A stretch of 36,305 nucleotides of DNA from Candidatus Krumholzibacteriia bacterium (GCA_024763215.1 JANTFX010000020.1:1-36305), one strand, 5' to 3'. Numbered from the stretch's first letter, positions 15,006 to 22,588 are shown. Notes: generated by a model from the sequence alone, not told the origin. Numbers and translations are program-made.

Positions 15006-15923
15006 ATGGTCAAGGATGACCGCTTCGTCGCCATCGCCAACGATTTCAAGCAGGTCCGCGTCCACTACGACCGCCTGCACGGCGCCTTGTGGTACACCAT
15101 CGACCCCCGGCCCCGCCCCTGCTTCAACCTGGAAATCCTCGCCGAATTGCGTCGGTTCCAGGAGGACCTGGTCCGCGTCAACCACACTGCCCTGGACCGG
15201 GGCCGGACCCCGCCGGTCCGCTATACCATCCTGGCCAGCCGCTCCCCCGGCATTTTCAACCTGGGTGGCGACCTGGAGCTTTTCCACGGCCTGATCACCG
15301 CCGGCGACCGCCAGGGGCTTCTGAACTACGCCACCGCCTGCATCGACGTCCTGTACCCCAACGCGGTTCACTTCGACCTGCCCGTGACCACGATCTCCCT
15401 GGTCCAGGGCGAGGCCCTAGGCGGCGGCTGCGAGGCCGCCATCTCCAGCAACGTCATCATCGCCGAACGCGGTGCGCGCTTCGGACTGCCGGAGATCATG
15501 TTCAACCTGATTCCGGGCATGGGCGCCTACAGCTTCCTGATCCGCCGCACCACGCCGGAGATCACCAAGCGGCTGATCACCACGGGCAAGGTTCTGACCG
15601 CCGCCCAGATGCACAAGCTGGGTTTGGTGGACATCCTGGCCGAGGATGGCCAGGGCCACATCGCGGTCCAGGAATACCTGGCCAGCTCCCACCGCCGCGC
15701 CAACGCCTACCACGCCCTGAACCGGGTGCGCCAGTGCGTCAACCCCATCACCTACGAGGAATTGATGGAGATCACCAGGGTGTGGGTGGATACGGCGTTG
15801 CAGCTGAGGCCGCGGGATTTGAAGATGATCTCCCGGTTGCTGAAGGCCCAGAAACGCCGGGCTGCGGAGGCGCGGACCAACGACGGCGGAAATCCCAGCA
15901 AGGTATTGAAAGGGAAGGGCTAG
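15006..15923 (+). CDS. rpfF: DSF synthase, RpfF-like crotonase
   Basis: The product is 305 aa (Xanthomonas RpfF is 289). RpfF turns 3-hydroxyacyl-ACP into cis-2-unsaturated fatty acid signals (diffusible signal factor) by dehydration and thioester cleavage. The crotonase fold is recognisable by FNLGGDLELF, VQGEALGGGCEAAI and GLPEIMFNLIPGMGAYSF, and the C-terminal ITRVWVDTALQL helix is an RpfF hallmark rather than a general enoyl-CoA hydratase feature. The two RpfF glutamates (141 and 161) correspond to Glu143 and Glu163, with the same spacing of 20. ATG 15006 is supported by GAGGA five bases upstream. It converges on an RpfC-like sensor gene with overlapping stop codons. Acyl-chain preference cannot be read. 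Confidence 0.9.
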   Translation: MVKDDRFVAIANDFKQVRVHYDRLHGALWYTIDPRPRPCFNLEILAELRRFQEDLVRVNHTALDRGRTPPVRYTILASRSPGIFNLGGDLELFHGLITAGDRQGLLNYATACIDVLYPNAVHFDLPVTTISLVQGEALGGGCEAAISSNVIIAERGARFGLPEIMFNLIPGMGAYSFLIRRTTPEITKRLITTGKVLTAAQMHKLGLVDILAEDGQGHIAVQEYLASSHRRANAYHALNRVRQCVNPITYEELMEITRVWVDTALQLRPRDLKMISRLLKAQKRRAAEARTNDGGNPSKVLKGKG

Positions 15924-17614
15924 ACCAGGGCCGGGGCGGGCCGGGCCGCCTTCTGCAGCACGGCCTCGGTGGTCGCGGCCAGGGAATCCAGGGTCAGGGG
16001 CTTGGCCAGGAAGCCGTCCATGCCCACTTCCCGGCAGCGCTCCTGGACCTGGCCGGTCGCATCGGCGGTCACGGCTATGATGGGCAGGCGGGAGCTTCCT
16101 GTTTCCTGGGCGCGGATCTTCAGGGTGGCCTCGTAACCGTTCATCACGGGCATGCGGATATCCATGAACACCACGTCGAAATCCTGTCCGGCGACCGCCT
16201 TGACCGCCTCGGCGCCGTTGTCCACCATGTGGGCGTCCATCTTCAGCATCCCCAGCAGCCGGGACATCACCGCCTGGTTGAACTTGTTGTCCTCGACCAC
16301 CAGGGCCTTCAGGTTGAAGCCGGACCGCGGAGTCACCGTCCTGGGTTGGGCGGCCTTGCTCGTGGCGGCGGGTTTCAGGGGCAAGGACACCGTGAAGGTC
16401 GAACCCTTGCCTTCGGTTGATGCGACCTCGATCTCGCCGCCCATCAGCTGGGTCAGTTGCTTGACCAGCCCCAGGCCCAACCCCATGCCCTCGTAGCGGC
16501 GGGTGGTGCTGTTGTCCCCCTGCTCGAAACCGCGGAACAGGGTTTCCAGCTTCCCTTGCGGCATGCCGATTCCGGTATCGGACACCGAGATGGTCACCCT
16601 GAAGTCCTGCTTCTGTTCACGGACACGGCAGTCGATCTGGACCGAACCCTGCTCGGTGAACTTGATGCCGTTGCTCAACAGGTGAAAAACAACCTGCCTG
16701 ATGCGCGCCTGGTCACCCAGGAACCGCAGGGGAGCATCTTGGGGATAGGTGAACCGCAAGTCGATGTTCCGCTGCGAGGCCGAAGTCTCCAGCAGCCTGA
16801 CCACGTCCTGCAGGGTGCGGTGCAGATCAAAATCGACAGTCTGAAGGGTCAGCTTCTCCGAGGTCATGCCCGCGTAGTCGAGGATGTCGCCGATGGTGCG
16901 CAGCAAGGATTCCACCGAGCTGGTGATGATCTGCAGCTGCTCCCGCTGGTCCCGGTCCAGGTCCGTCCGGCTAAGCGATTCGGCCATTCCCAGGACGCCG
17001 TTCATGGGTGTGCGGATCTCATGGCTCATGGAGGCCAGGAAACGATCCTTGGCCTTCTCGGCCAGCCTCGACTTGGCCAGCTCGACCTTCAGGTCGTTCA
17101 TCTTCCGCAGGCGGCGCAGGGCCCCCTGGTAGAAGACGGGCAACACCACCACCCCCAACAGCAGGCCCAGGCCCACATCCATATGACCACGCCAGTAGGG
17201 GTTGAAGTAAAGCACCGACCCGAAGCCCAGCCCGCCCAGGATGATGCCCCGTTGCAGGAACTCCTCGCCGAAACGGATTCCGTTGCCGATGATCACCCAC
17301 AGGAAGATGGGGTAGTAGGTGGCCACCTCGCCACCGCCCAGATGGAACCAGGCGGTCATGATCCCCAGGTCCGCAACCAGGGAGATGTTCCGGCGCCAGG
17401 GGGCGCGGTCGGGGTAACGTTTGACGATCTCGAACCAGACCGTCGAAAAGGCCAGGTAGGCCAGGATGGTGGCCAGCCCCTTGTTCATCAGGTCGGACCC
17501 ATGCATGCCCTTGATCCAGGACATGACCAGGAAACCCGCCAGGGAGATCCAGCAGATCACGACCCGGGCCTTGCTCTGGGCCTTTTCTTCGTTGATGAGT
17601 GCGAAGGCGGACAT
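15920..17614 (-). CDS. rpfC: RpfC-like hybrid sensor histidine kinase
   Basis: The product is 564 aa. Five or six hydrophobic segments fill residues 16-165, followed by HisKA with SHEIRTP (His198), HATPase_c (N-box Asn315, DTGIG at 346-350, GMGLGLG loop), and one receiver domain with phospho-acceptor Asp485 (VVFMDIRMP) and Lys538. The membrane module shows features I associate with RpfC of Xanthomonas: WVIIGNGIRFG, a following NPYW, and GLLLGVVVLP just before the kinase. Unlike Xanthomonas RpfC there is no C-terminal HPt domain. Start 17614 is chosen because an upstream ATG (17695) has no ribosome site; the SD here is weak (GGGGA at ten bases). Function as DSF receptor is inferred from homology and from the adjacent synthase. 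Confidence 0.87.
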   Translation of the reverse strand: MSAFALINEEKAQSKARVVICWISLAGFLVMSWIKGMHGSDLMNKGLATILAYLAFSTVWFEIVKRYPDRAPWRRNISLVADLGIMTAWFHLGGGEVATYYPIFLWVIIGNGIRFGEEFLQRGIILGGLGFGSVLYFNPYWRGHMDVGLGLLLGVVVLPVFYQGALRRLRKMNDLKVELAKSRLAEKAKDRFLASMSHEIRTPMNGVLGMAESLSRTDLDRDQREQLQIITSSVESLLRTIGDILDYAGMTSEKLTLQTVDFDLHRTLQDVVRLLETSASQRNIDLRFTYPQDAPLRFLGDQARIRQVVFHLLSNGIKFTEQGSVQIDCRVREQKQDFRVTISVSDTGIGMPQGKLETLFRGFEQGDNSTTRRYEGMGLGLGLVKQLTQLMGGEIEVASTEGKGSTFTVSLPLKPAATSKAAQPRTVTPRSGFNLKALVVEDNKFNQAVMSRLLGMLKMDAHMVDNGAEAVKAVAGQDFDVVFMDIRMPVMNGYEATLKIRAQETGSSRLPIIAVTADATGQVQERCREVGMDGFLAKPLTLDSLAATTEAVLQKAARPAPALV

Positions 17615-18016
17615 GTGCGGAAAATCCCCAATGGCCTGGTCATGGCAACGACGGTCACCGCCCGCGAAGCGGGACCATCTTCTGGAACCGGTCATACTGG
17701 GGGGTTATCGGAGGAAATCGGCTGGGCTTGATGGGAATTTTCCGGAAGGATTCAGCCAAGGTTTCAGGGATGGGTTGCCACCCCCACCAGGCACCTCGCC
17801 CTGATGCCCTTAATCGGCGGGGGTGACAACTCCCTACCTTCTGCACCAGGAAATTTTCGCAAAAAATGGGAAAGATCACAAATGAATGGAGTCGAATCCC
17901 CTTGAAATCAGTTGAAATGGGCGTAAAATTTTTTATTGGTTCTGGTTACTGGGTCAACGTGTTCTTTCCGAGCCCCATCACCGGGGCCTGCTTTCCAAAT
18001 TTCACGGAGCATGTAA
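17615..18016. other. Divergent intergenic region between the RpfC-like gene and the XRE-FG-GAP gene
   Basis: About 400 bp without a supported gene. It becomes distinctly AT-rich from about 17850, where the promoter for the plus-strand gene lies. The minus-strand promoter for the kinase must also be here, but I could not choose one. No clear dyad operator was found. Confidence 0.5.
17902..17929 (+). promoter_or_regulatory. Candidate promoter of the XRE-FG-GAP gene
   Basis: TTGAAA (17902-17907) and TAAAAT (17924-17929) are spaced by 16 bases in an AT-rich patch, about 85 bases before the TTG start codon. Confidence 0.45.
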
Positions 18017-19354
18017 TTGAAAAACTCAAACCAGAACATCAATATCGAAAGCTGGGACCTGCCCCAACGCCTGAAATCCCTGCGCGAAGATCGCCACTGG
18101 TCCCAATCCGACCTGGCCAAGGAGACGGGGCTTTCCTACCGTACCATCCACGATCTTGAGCTGGGGAAGCGTAACCGCATACAGGAAAAGACCTTGATGC
18201 TTCTGGCGCAGGCTTTCGAGATCACCCTGCCGGAATTGACGGGAATTCCCAACGGGAATGACCATCAGACCGTGACCACCGACAAACCACGCAACCACCT
18301 ACCCTGGAAATGGATCGCTCCGGTTCTTCTGGCCCTGTTGCTTGCGGCAGGGCTGTCGATGCGGCACTGGGCCCTGACCCATGCCCGCTGGGAGATCCGT
18401 GACCACCACCTGGTTGTCCGGGACGGCGTCCTCGGATCCAGGCTGTGGGAAATCGGTGCTCCGCCCGGCCCCAAGTATTGCCTCGTCGCCCCCTGGTCCG
18501 ACCGGATTCTCATCTTGGGCTTTTCCGGGACGACACCCCGGGGCCGGAACATCATGGCCCTGGATCGCTCCAGCGGCCGGATCATCTGGACCGCACAACC
18601 GGATCTGGCGGCGGTGCGTGCCGCCTTCGGCCCTGACGTCCTCTCCGGGGGCAACCTGTTTTGCGAGAACCTCTTGACCGTAGACCTGAATCGGGACGGC
18701 CGCGGGGAGATCCTGGCCTTGTTCCACCACACCTCGAACTATCCCGGCATCCTCTGCTGGATCGACCAGGACGGTCGCCTGCTGGGCCAGTACGCCAACC
18801 ACGGCCAGTTCAACGACATCTTGGAGACCGACCTGGACGGTGACGGCAGGAACGAGATCATCGCTTCGGGTACGGACAACGCCCCTGTCTACGCCGGCGC
18901 CACCGTGGTCATCCTGGATGAGGATCATTTCCGGGGCGCCTCGGTGGATTCGCTGAACCACCCCCGGTCCCTGGAGCCGGATTCCTGCCTCGTGCGCCTG
19001 GTCGTTCCCAACTGGCCGCAGCCCTACATGACCAGCCTGCAGGCCAAGCGGTTCCATGCCCGCAAGATCACGGTGTACACCGACCCCGAGGGCCGGAAAG
19101 AACTCGCCTTCGAATTCGGCCCCATCAATAACCTGATCGGAACCCTGCGCGTGGACCGGCGGCTTGTCCCGCTGGGGCTGGGGTTGCAGGATTATTTCAT
19201 CGAGACCCTGGCCCAAAATTTTCCGCCTGAATTGATCACCGATACCGGCCCGACCGATCCCGCCTGGCTGGCCACCTGGCTGGCCGGGTATCTGCGGTTC
19301 GGAGCCGTGATTGAGCAGCTGGCATCTCATCCTGTGGCCACATCATCCCGTTGA
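18017..19354 (+). CDS. Membrane-tethered XRE-family regulator with FG-GAP-like outer domain
   Basis: The product is 445 aa. Residues about 18-75 form an XRE/Cro helix-turn-helix (LKSLREDRHWSQSDLAKETGLSYRTIHDLELG). One transmembrane helix follows at about 97-115. The rest should lie outside the cytoplasm and contains two calcium-loop-like repeats of the FG-GAP/VCBS kind, DLNRDGRGE (223-231) and DLDGDGRNE (272-280). The start is the TTG at 18017, supported by GGAG seven bases upstream; no ATG fits the reading frame before the HTH. The layout suggests a one-component sensor that transmits an envelope signal to DNA, as RodZ-like topology would allow. Ligand and targets are unknown. It is transcribed divergently from the RpfC-like gene. 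Confidence 0.8.
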   Translation: MKNSNQNINIESWDLPQRLKSLREDRHWSQSDLAKETGLSYRTIHDLELGKRNRIQEKTLMLLAQAFEITLPELTGIPNGNDHQTVTTDKPRNHLPWKWIAPVLLALLLAAGLSMRHWALTHARWEIRDHHLVVRDGVLGSRLWEIGAPPGPKYCLVAPWSDRILILGFSGTTPRGRNIMALDRSSGRIIWTAQPDLAAVRAAFGPDVLSGGNLFCENLLTVDLNRDGRGEILALFHHTSNYPGILCWIDQDGRLLGQYANHGQFNDILETDLDGDGRNEIIASGTDNAPVYAGATVVILDEDHFRGASVDSLNHPRSLEPDSCLVRLVVPNWPQPYMTSLQAKRFHARKITVYTDPEGRKELAFEFGPINNLIGTLRVDRRLVPLGLGLQDYFIETLAQNFPPELITDTGPTDPAWLATWLAGYLRFGAVIEQLASHPVATSSR

Positions 19355-19386
19355 ACACGAATTCCAGATGATAGGCGGAAAAGAGA

Positions 19387-19408
19387 GGGCCGGGTTGAAA
19401 CCCGGCCC
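19387..19408. terminator. Intrinsic terminator between convergent genes
   Basis: A perfect 10-bp stem GGGCCGGGTT/AACCCGGCCC (19387-19396 with 19399-19408). On the minus strand it is followed by CTCTCTTTT, so it fits best as the terminator of the small exported protein gene. On the plus strand it lies 32 bases after the XRE gene stop. Confidence 0.75.
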
Positions 19409-19443
19409 CTTAAGGAGCAGATCCCCATTTTCATGACCACTTC

Positions 19444-20088
19444 TCAACGGTAAAGAGCCTTGAGATGGCTCCAGGATGCTTCTTCCCCAGGCACGGTAGG
19501 GTTCGCATAGAGAGCGCTCGGACAACATTCCCCATCCCAGAAGATATGCACCCGACCACCGGTATCGGTTGGTTCCTCGATCTTCAAGATCAAGGCTTCA
19601 CCGTTCAACGCGAACGTGACCATCCCGAAATCGAAGGTGTACGGGAAGCCACAGCTGATGTTCCCCGAGCTGGAAATGGTGCCGGTGACCGGGGCGGTCA
19701 AAGGAACGAAGCTGGCCGGATTTCCCGGGGTGCCCTTCCCGAGGGTGACCGTCACCGCTTCCTGGTACCCAAGGTACATGTTGTCGAAATAGATCTCCGC
19801 CCAGAAATGCGTTGTCGGGTCCCCCTCTTCGTAGACCTGGGTCGACGCCCAATACGGTTGGTAGTAGCTATCGCTCATCATGTCGGTGTAGGTGCAAACC
19901 GTATCCCCCGGCGCAATGGCGTCCTGGCCCATCCATTCCCAAAAAGGCCCGATCGAATCGTCTGACCACCAGTAGCCCGTTGCGGAAGGTCCGTCATTGA
20001 AATACCACACCTGGGCCGCAGATAAGGAGGGTATGGCCAGCAAGAAAAGAAACGCCACGGCCAGCCAGTTCATGTTCGTTTTTTTCAT
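19444..20088 (-). CDS. Small exported protein of unknown function
   Basis: The product is 214 aa. A signal peptide MKKTNMNWLAVAFLFLLAIPSLSAA is followed by a mature chain rich in Tyr, Trp, Thr and Gly (VWYFNDGPSATGYWWSDDS), suggesting a beta-sandwich fold. Cysteines are few (Cys65, CGFP, GECCPS) and may form disulfides. I recognise no family. The ATG has GGAGG a few bases upstream. The gene is visibly less GC-rich than its neighbours, which together with its isolated setting could mean recent acquisition. It has a candidate promoter upstream and a terminator downstream, so it is a single-gene unit. Confidence 0.75.
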   Translation of the reverse strand: MKKTNMNWLAVAFLFLLAIPSLSAAQVWYFNDGPSATGYWWSDDSIGPFWEWMGQDAIAPGDTVCTYTDMMSDSYYQPYWASTQVYEEGDPTTHFWAEIYFDNMYLGYQEAVTVTLGKGTPGNPASFVPLTAPVTGTISSSGNISCGFPYTFDFGMVTFALNGEALILKIEEPTDTGGRVHIFWDGECCPSALYANPTVPGEEASWSHLKALYR

Positions 20089-20131
20089 TGTTCCTCCCCC
20101 TTTTTGAATGAAAAGGAAATTCTCTTTTCAC

Positions 20132-20159
20132 TTTATCCGATAACACATCGAACTGTCAA
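20132..20159 (-). promoter_or_regulatory. Candidate promoter of the small exported protein gene
   Basis: A perfect -35 TTGACA on the minus strand (20159-20154) with a weak -10 GATAAA (20137-20132) at 16-base spacing. TAAAGT at 18 bases is an alternative -10. It lies about 45 bases before the ATG in an AT-rich leader. Confidence 0.5.
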
Positions 20160-20194
20160 GGGGGCCGGGCAGGTTGTGGGGGCCGGGCAGGTTG
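20160..20194. repeat. Two tandem 17-base direct repeats
   Basis: The unit GGGGGCCGGGCAGGTTG occurs at 20160-20176 and again at 20178-20194, with one base between (period 18). It sits between the exported-protein promoter and trmJ. It could be a double regulator site or simple slippage. Confidence 0.7.
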
Positions 20195-20270
20195 CCAAGC
20201 CGGTGCCCATCAGGCATTATTCCTCCACATTCGATTCTCGCAACATTTCCATCATCATGAAGGCCCAACC

Positions 20271-21179
20271 ATGACCCAGGATCCCCGAACCCTCGCTGAC
20301 GATCAGGGCCCACCCGACCTGGACAACATCATCGTGGTGCTGAGCCGCACCACCGAGCCCATGAACATCGGGGCGGCCTGCCGGGCCATGAAGACCATGG
20401 GGCTGAAGCACCTGCGGTTGATCTCGCCGCTGAACCCCAAGGGGCGCAGCGCCTACTCCCTGGCCCACGGTTCCGAGGACATCCTGGATAACGCCGAGGT
20501 CGTGGATGATCTGATGGACGCCATCGGTGACTGCACCACCGTCTGCGGCACCACCGCCCGCCCGCGCCAGCTGCGCAAGGACGCCCTGCTGGCTCCGGCG
20601 GATCTGGCCGGCCTGATCGTCGACCACAGCCGCACCGGCAAGGTGGCCCTGCTGTTCGGCACCGAGCGCACGGGCATGACCAACGACGAGGCGGACATCT
20701 GCCGCTACCTCTCGACCGTCGACACCGCCCCGGACCAGCCCTCGCTGAACCTCTCCCAGGCGGTGATGTTGTACGGTTGGGAGATCCGCCAGGCCTGGCG
20801 CAACGCCGGCGGCGTGGACGATCCCGATACGGTGGTGCGCAAGCCCCAGGGCGAGCTGGCGCGCCCGGGCGGTGTGGTCCGCCGGCCCGAGATGAAGGTT
20901 CGCCACCCCCACCGTTCCACGCGCCTGCCGACCCAGCATGAGCTGGACAACATGTACGCCCATCTGGCCCATGCCATGAGCGCCATAGGCTACTCGGATC
21001 GCGAACGCTACAAGTTCCTGACCTATCTGCGGCAGCTGCACATGCGCGCGGGCATCGTCAACTGGGAGACTCACATCTACCACATCCTGAGCCACCGCAT
21101 CCTCAAGGCCACCGGCAGCCCCCGGTTCACGGGCCTGCGCGAAGGCACGGAGTTCCCCGACGATGACCCAGATCTTTGA
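20271..21179 (+). CDS. trmJ: tRNA (cytidine/uridine-32-2'-O)-methyltransferase TrmJ-like
   Basis: The product is 302 aa, SPOUT/TrmH superfamily. The three SPOUT motifs are clear: LSRTTEPMNIGAACRAMKTMG near the N-terminus, ALLFGTERTGMTNDE in the middle, and PSLNLSQAVMLYGWE, which makes the trefoil-knot SAM site. A helical C-terminal extension (about 220-285) is the TrmJ-type tail. TrmJ methylates ribose 32 in the anticodon loop of tRNA. A related 2'-O-methyltransferase with another target cannot be excluded. It ends with a good terminator before the convergent HPt gene. Confidence 0.88.
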   Translation: MTQDPRTLADDQGPPDLDNIIVVLSRTTEPMNIGAACRAMKTMGLKHLRLISPLNPKGRSAYSLAHGSEDILDNAEVVDDLMDAIGDCTTVCGTTARPRQLRKDALLAPADLAGLIVDHSRTGKVALLFGTERTGMTNDEADICRYLSTVDTAPDQPSLNLSQAVMLYGWEIRQAWRNAGGVDDPDTVVRKPQGELARPGGVVRRPEMKVRHPHRSTRLPTQHELDNMYAHLAHAMSAIGYSDRERYKFLTYLRQLHMRAGIVNWETHIYHILSHRILKATGSPRFTGLREGTEFPDDDPDL

Positions 21180-21190
21180 CCTCAAACAAA

Positions 21191-21218
21191 CGACCCCGGA
21201 CCAGCCGGCCCGGGGTCG
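21191..21218. terminator. Bidirectional intrinsic terminator between trmJ and the HPt gene
   Basis: A perfect 9-bp stem CGACCCCGG/CCGGGGTCG (21191-21199 with 21210-21218) is followed on the plus strand by a T-rich stretch (AATTTTATTT) and on the minus strand by TTTGTTTGAG. It serves both convergent genes. Confidence 0.85.
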
Positions 21219-21238
21219 TGATCAGAATTTTATTTCGG

Positions 21239-21622
21239 TCAGTGCTCGACGCCCACGTTCTGCAGCTGGGCACACACCGCGGCGTACTCCTGTTTGAACA
21301 CGTCCAGGACCTCCCGGCAGCGGTCCAGGTCGCCGGCCTTGGCGCTCAGCTCCAGGATCTTGCAGACCTGCGACAGCCGCGACGCGCCGTAGGTGGCGCA
21401 GGCGCCCTTGAAGCTGTGGGCGTCCTTGCCCAGGACATCGGCGTTGCAGGTCTCGATGGCGGCCAGGATCGACTCGTACATGGGCGGAGCATGCTCCAGA
21501 AACAGCTCCCGAAGTTCGTCCAGGATCTCCTGGTTGCCGCCGAATTCCGCCAGCAATCTCTCCGCGTCCACGACCGGCACTTCGGGCCCCGGCAGGTTCA
21601 GGTCGTTACTCAAGATCCTCAT
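21239..21622 (-). CDS. Free-standing histidine phosphotransfer (HPt) protein
   Basis: The product is 127 aa, all-helical, with the HPt signature DAHSFKGACATYGA; His69 is the phospho-acceptor. HPt proteins carry phosphate between a hybrid kinase receiver and a final response regulator. ATG 21622 is preferred over the in-frame ATG at 21649 because AAGGA lies close upstream and the extra codons have no family match. The only hybrid kinase in the window is the RpfC-like protein 3.6 kb away, which lacks the HPt domain its Xanthomonas relative carries, so the two may be partners. This is inference. A terminator follows the gene. Confidence 0.88.
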   Translation of the reverse strand: MRILSNDLNLPGPEVPVVDAERLLAEFGGNQEILDELRELFLEHAPPMYESILAAIETCNADVLGKDAHSFKGACATYGASRLSQVCKILELSAKAGDLDRCREVLDVFKQEYAAVCAQLQNVGVEH

Positions 21623-21640
21623 CCTTTCCTTGCATGCTCT

Positions 21641-21668
21641 GAAAATCATTCATGGGTTGCTGATTTTC
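21641..21668. promoter_or_regulatory. Dyad symmetry upstream of the HPt gene
   Basis: A perfect 8-bp inverted repeat GAAAATCA/TGATTTTC (21641-21648 and 21661-21668) with a 12-base spacer lies about 19 bases before the HPt start, in the region shared with the divergent porin gene. It could be an operator or a leader hairpin. Confidence 0.4.
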
Positions 21669-21802
21669 GGCAGCCGGGGTGCGGATCTTGAGCAAAAACG
21701 AAACTGCTTGACGCCCGGGCCGGTTCGGCACGACCATGGTCTCATGCAGAAATGCGGGACGGATCCCGCTCATGACCTGACCCTCGAGCAAGGAGTGCTC
21801 CC

Positions 21803-22588
21803 ATGAAACGCCTGCTGTTGATCCTCTCGGCCCTGATGCTGCTGGTATACGCCGACCCCTCCGCCGCGCTGGGACCGATCGATGCCTCGGCCAGCGCCGG
21901 CCTGTTCAGCAAGTACGTCTGGCGGGGCATGATCGTGACCGACGACCCGGTCCTGCAGCCGGACCTGTCGGTGAGTGTCATGGGTTTCGGGGCCGATATC
22001 TGGGGCAACATGGACCTGACGGATTATCACCGCACCAGCGAGGATCCCGACGGCCTGGGCGGCCAGTTCTACGAAATGGACTACTCCCTGAGCTACGGCG
22101 TCTCCCTGCCCTTGTTGAAGCTGGGCGCCGGCCTGATCTACTATGATTTCCCCAACACCCACGACAGCGCCACCACCGAGCTCTATATCTCGGCCGCGGC
22201 GGATGTCCTGTTTTCGCCTTCGGTCGCCATGTACTACGATGTCGACGAAATCGACGGTGGCTACCTGCAGCTTGCAGCAGGTTACGCTGTCGAGATGAGC
22301 CCCGGCACGGATCTGGACCTGGCCGCGAGCCTCGGTTACGGCAGCGCCGACTACGTGCAGGGTTACTTCGCCGGTCTGGTTCCCGACAAGGCCCTGACCT
22401 CCCTGGACGCCGGCCCCACCGATCTGCAGCTGACCGCGGAAATCCCGTACCATCTATTGCCCATGGTGACGGTCACCCCGTCGGTGACCTACAGCACCCT
22501 GCTGGGCGACGCCAGCGATGCGGCCGACGCCGGCAACGCCGATACCGACGCCTTCTTCCTGGGCCTGACCGCGGGCTTGAGTTTCTGA
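21803..22588 (+). CDS. TorF/Gcw_chp-family putative porin
   Basis: The product is 261 aa. A signal peptide ends about PSAAL. The first strand region GLFSKYVWRGMIVTDDPVLQPDLS carries the family hallmark (FSKYVWRG). Alternating hydrophobic strands follow throughout, and the protein ends in Phe (LTAGLSF), as expected for an outer-membrane beta-barrel recognised by BamA. It is probably a channel of unknown substrate. The start has AAGGAG seven bases upstream, set in a tiny hairpin (GAGCA-loop-TGCTC, 21786-21800) that exposes the AGGAG in its loop. It is followed after 74 bp by the propeller gene on the same strand. Confidence 0.85.
   Translation: MKRLLLILSALMLLVYADPSAALGPIDASASAGLFSKYVWRGMIVTDDPVLQPDLSVSVMGFGADIWGNMDLTDYHRTSEDPDGLGGQFYEMDYSLSYGVSLPLLKLGAGLIYYDFPNTHDSATTELYISAAADVLFSPSVAMYYDVDEIDGGYLQLAAGYAVEMSPGTDLDLAASLGYGSADYVQGYFAGLVPDKALTSLDAGPTDLQLTAEIPYHLLPMVTVTPSVTYSTLLGDASDAADAGNADTDAFFLGLTAGLSF

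Noticed and set aside
15006-15923. Ordinary enoyl-CoA hydratase for fatty-acid oxidation
   Set aside because: The FNLGGDLELF segment, paired glutamates 20 apart and the C-terminal WVDTALQL helix fit RpfF better, and the neighbour is an RpfC-like sensor.
20160-20194. Start of a CRISPR array
   Set aside because: Only two 17-base copies with a one-base gap; no spacers and no cas genes.
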